DNA from: Candidatus Cloacimonadota bacterium | GTDB lineage: Bacteria > Cloacimonadota > Cloacimonadia > Cloacimonadales > Cloacimonadaceae | Length of the DNA: 13,259 nt | Direction: 5' to 3' | Assembly: GCA_023228285.1 (NCBI GenBank) | Contig: JALOBM010000053.1 | Location: forward strand, 1-13,259 | Shown here: positions 12,328-13,259 of the stretch, piece after piece | Layout: every line of letters begins with the position of its first letter | Position numbering within the stretch: the first letter of the stretch is position 1 | The notes under the pieces: model-generated | Databases searched by the model: none | What the model saw: only the letters and a program-made list of their open reading frames with translations | What the model was told of the DNA's origin: nothing | Made by a program: the position numbers and the translations under genes

Positions 12328-13259
12328 GTGGTCTTTCACGTTCTTGGACTCCCCCACACCGTCTCATCAAAAGAATATGTTGCTTGCGCATACACACAAA
12401 AAGTTGTGAAATTCGCGAAGATGATGACAGATCGTGGTCATACGGTAATTCATTATGGCCACGAGGATTCAGATCTGCAATGCACAGAGCATGTACCAGT
12501 CTTAACGAAAGAAGATTGGAAAAAAGCCTACGGTGATCACGATTGGCGTAAGCATTTCTTTAAATTCGATACTGGAGATTATGCTTATCAGACATTCTAC
12601 AAGAATGCAATAGCAGAGATAGGCAAACGGAAACAAAAGAACGATTTTATTTTGCCATTTTGGGGTTCTGGTCATCGCACAATATGTGATGCCCACCAAG
12701 ATATCATTTGCGTAGAACCTGGTATTGGATATGCTGGTGGCCATTGGGCTAAGTATAAGATTTTCGAATCATATGCGATTTATCATGCGTATTATGGCTT
12801 GAGATCGGTTGGATCATGTGTTCAAGATTGGTATGATTGTGTGATACCAAATTATTTTGATCCGGATGAATTCACATTTTCCGCTGAGAAGGATGATTAT
12901 TTCTTGTTCTGTGGTAGGGTTTACGTTGGTAAAGGCATTCATATCGCAGAGCAAGTTACCAAAGCCATAGGTGCTAAACTTATCGTTGCTGGACAGAGAG
13001 ATGATAGCTATCAACTAGCAGATGATGGGCACGTTGAGTTTGTTGGTTATGCTGACATCGAAACACGCAAGAAGCTGATGTCCCGTGCAAAGGGTGCTTT
13101 CATTGCAAGCATCTATAATGAACCTTTTGGCGGCGTTCAAGTAGAATGTCTTTTCTCTGGTACTCCAACAATAACAACCGATTGGGGTGCTTTTACAGAA
13201 AACAATCTACACGGTATTACTGGATATCGTTGCCATACATTTGAGCAGTTTGTATGGGC
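12328..13259 (+). CDS. GT4-family glycosyltransferase, 3' end cut by window
   Basis: An open frame of 310 codons that continues past the right edge. I choose the GTG at 12328 because AAGGAA (12315-12320) precedes it by 7 bases and the N-terminus ([21 protein letters not shown]) then matches a GT-B first strand. The second domain shows [17 protein letters not shown] (191-207), AKLIVAGQ (216-223), and EPFGGVQVE (265-273), in which E265 and E273 form the GT4 E-x7-E motif. The phrase around [18 protein letters not shown] is typical of a GT4 subgroup common in environmental phage and virus genomes. Expected to be cytosolic with a retaining mechanism; donor unknown. The reading frame lacks any stop to the edge, so about 50-100 residues are probably missing. 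Confidence 0.88.
   Translation, partial: MVFHVLGLPHTVSSKEYVACAYTQKVVKFAKMMTDRGHTVIHYGHEDSDLQCTEHVPVLTKEDWKKAYGDHDWRKHFFKFDTGDYAYQTFYKNAIAEIGKRKQKNDFILPFWGSGHRTICDAHQDIICVEPGIGYAGGHWAKYKIFESYAIYHAYYGLRSVGSCVQDWYDCVIPNYFDPDEFTFSAEKDDYFLFCGRVYVGKGIHIAEQVTKAIGAKLIVAGQRDDSYQLADDGHVEFVGYADIETRKKLMSRAKGAFIASIYNEPFGGVQVECLFSGTPTITTDWGAFTENNLHGITGYRCHTFEQFVW

Overview
The window looks like accessory DNA from a large double-stranded DNA bacteriophage of a bacterial host. Genes are short and tightly packed, A+T-rich, use the standard code and often carry Shine-Dalgarno sites (for example AGGAGG before 7370). They include a dUTPase, a small deaminase, a DksA/TraR-type zinc finger and small unknown phage-type proteins. 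No capsid, tail, polymerase or terminase gene is present, so the phage assignment is inference and the host cannot be named.

Layout. (1) 1-4642, minus strand: a compact operon of a GT4 glycosyltransferase, a GT2-like/radical-SAM-SPASM fusion, a ParB-like/SAM-methyltransferase fusion and a GT10 fucosyltransferase-like protein that runs off the left edge. Junctions are 3-base gaps or a TAATG overlap. (2) 4643-5694: about 1 kb without a convincing protein gene but full of RNA-like structure. It holds a hairpin cluster, a minus-strand segment with two pseudoknots that resembles a HEARO/omega RNA without its IscB nuclease, a 13-bp inverted repeat, two tandem modules whose stems covary, and an 8-bp tandem repeat. 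(3) 5695-8107: a DksA/TraR-like finger (minus), then plus-strand dUTPase, a secreted CAP-domain protein and two unknown proteins of phage type. Three copies of a 24-25 bp promoter-like element lie at 5632, 5896 and 6361. (4) 8108-8567: a structured RNA locus containing a circularly permuted tRNA-like sequence, in which the T-arm/3' acceptor half precedes the 5' acceptor/D-arm half, ending in a strong terminator. (5) 8571-10626: a deaminase, a 46-residue protein behind an RBS-masking hairpin, a WPE-repeat protein split by a -1 frame change at an A6 run, and a small protein. (6) 10687-13259: a second glycosylation block with a GT2-like/HtrL-YibB-like fusion behind another RBS-masking hairpin and a GT4 enzyme cut by the right edge.

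The two glycan blocks probably build and decorate an oligosaccharide, of the phage particle or of the infected cell surface; neither is shown. dUTPase and deaminase fit phage nucleotide metabolism. The most unusual content is RNA: the permuted tRNA-like gene, the HEARO-like segment, the covarying tandem modules and the hairpins that supply Shine-Dalgarno sequences.
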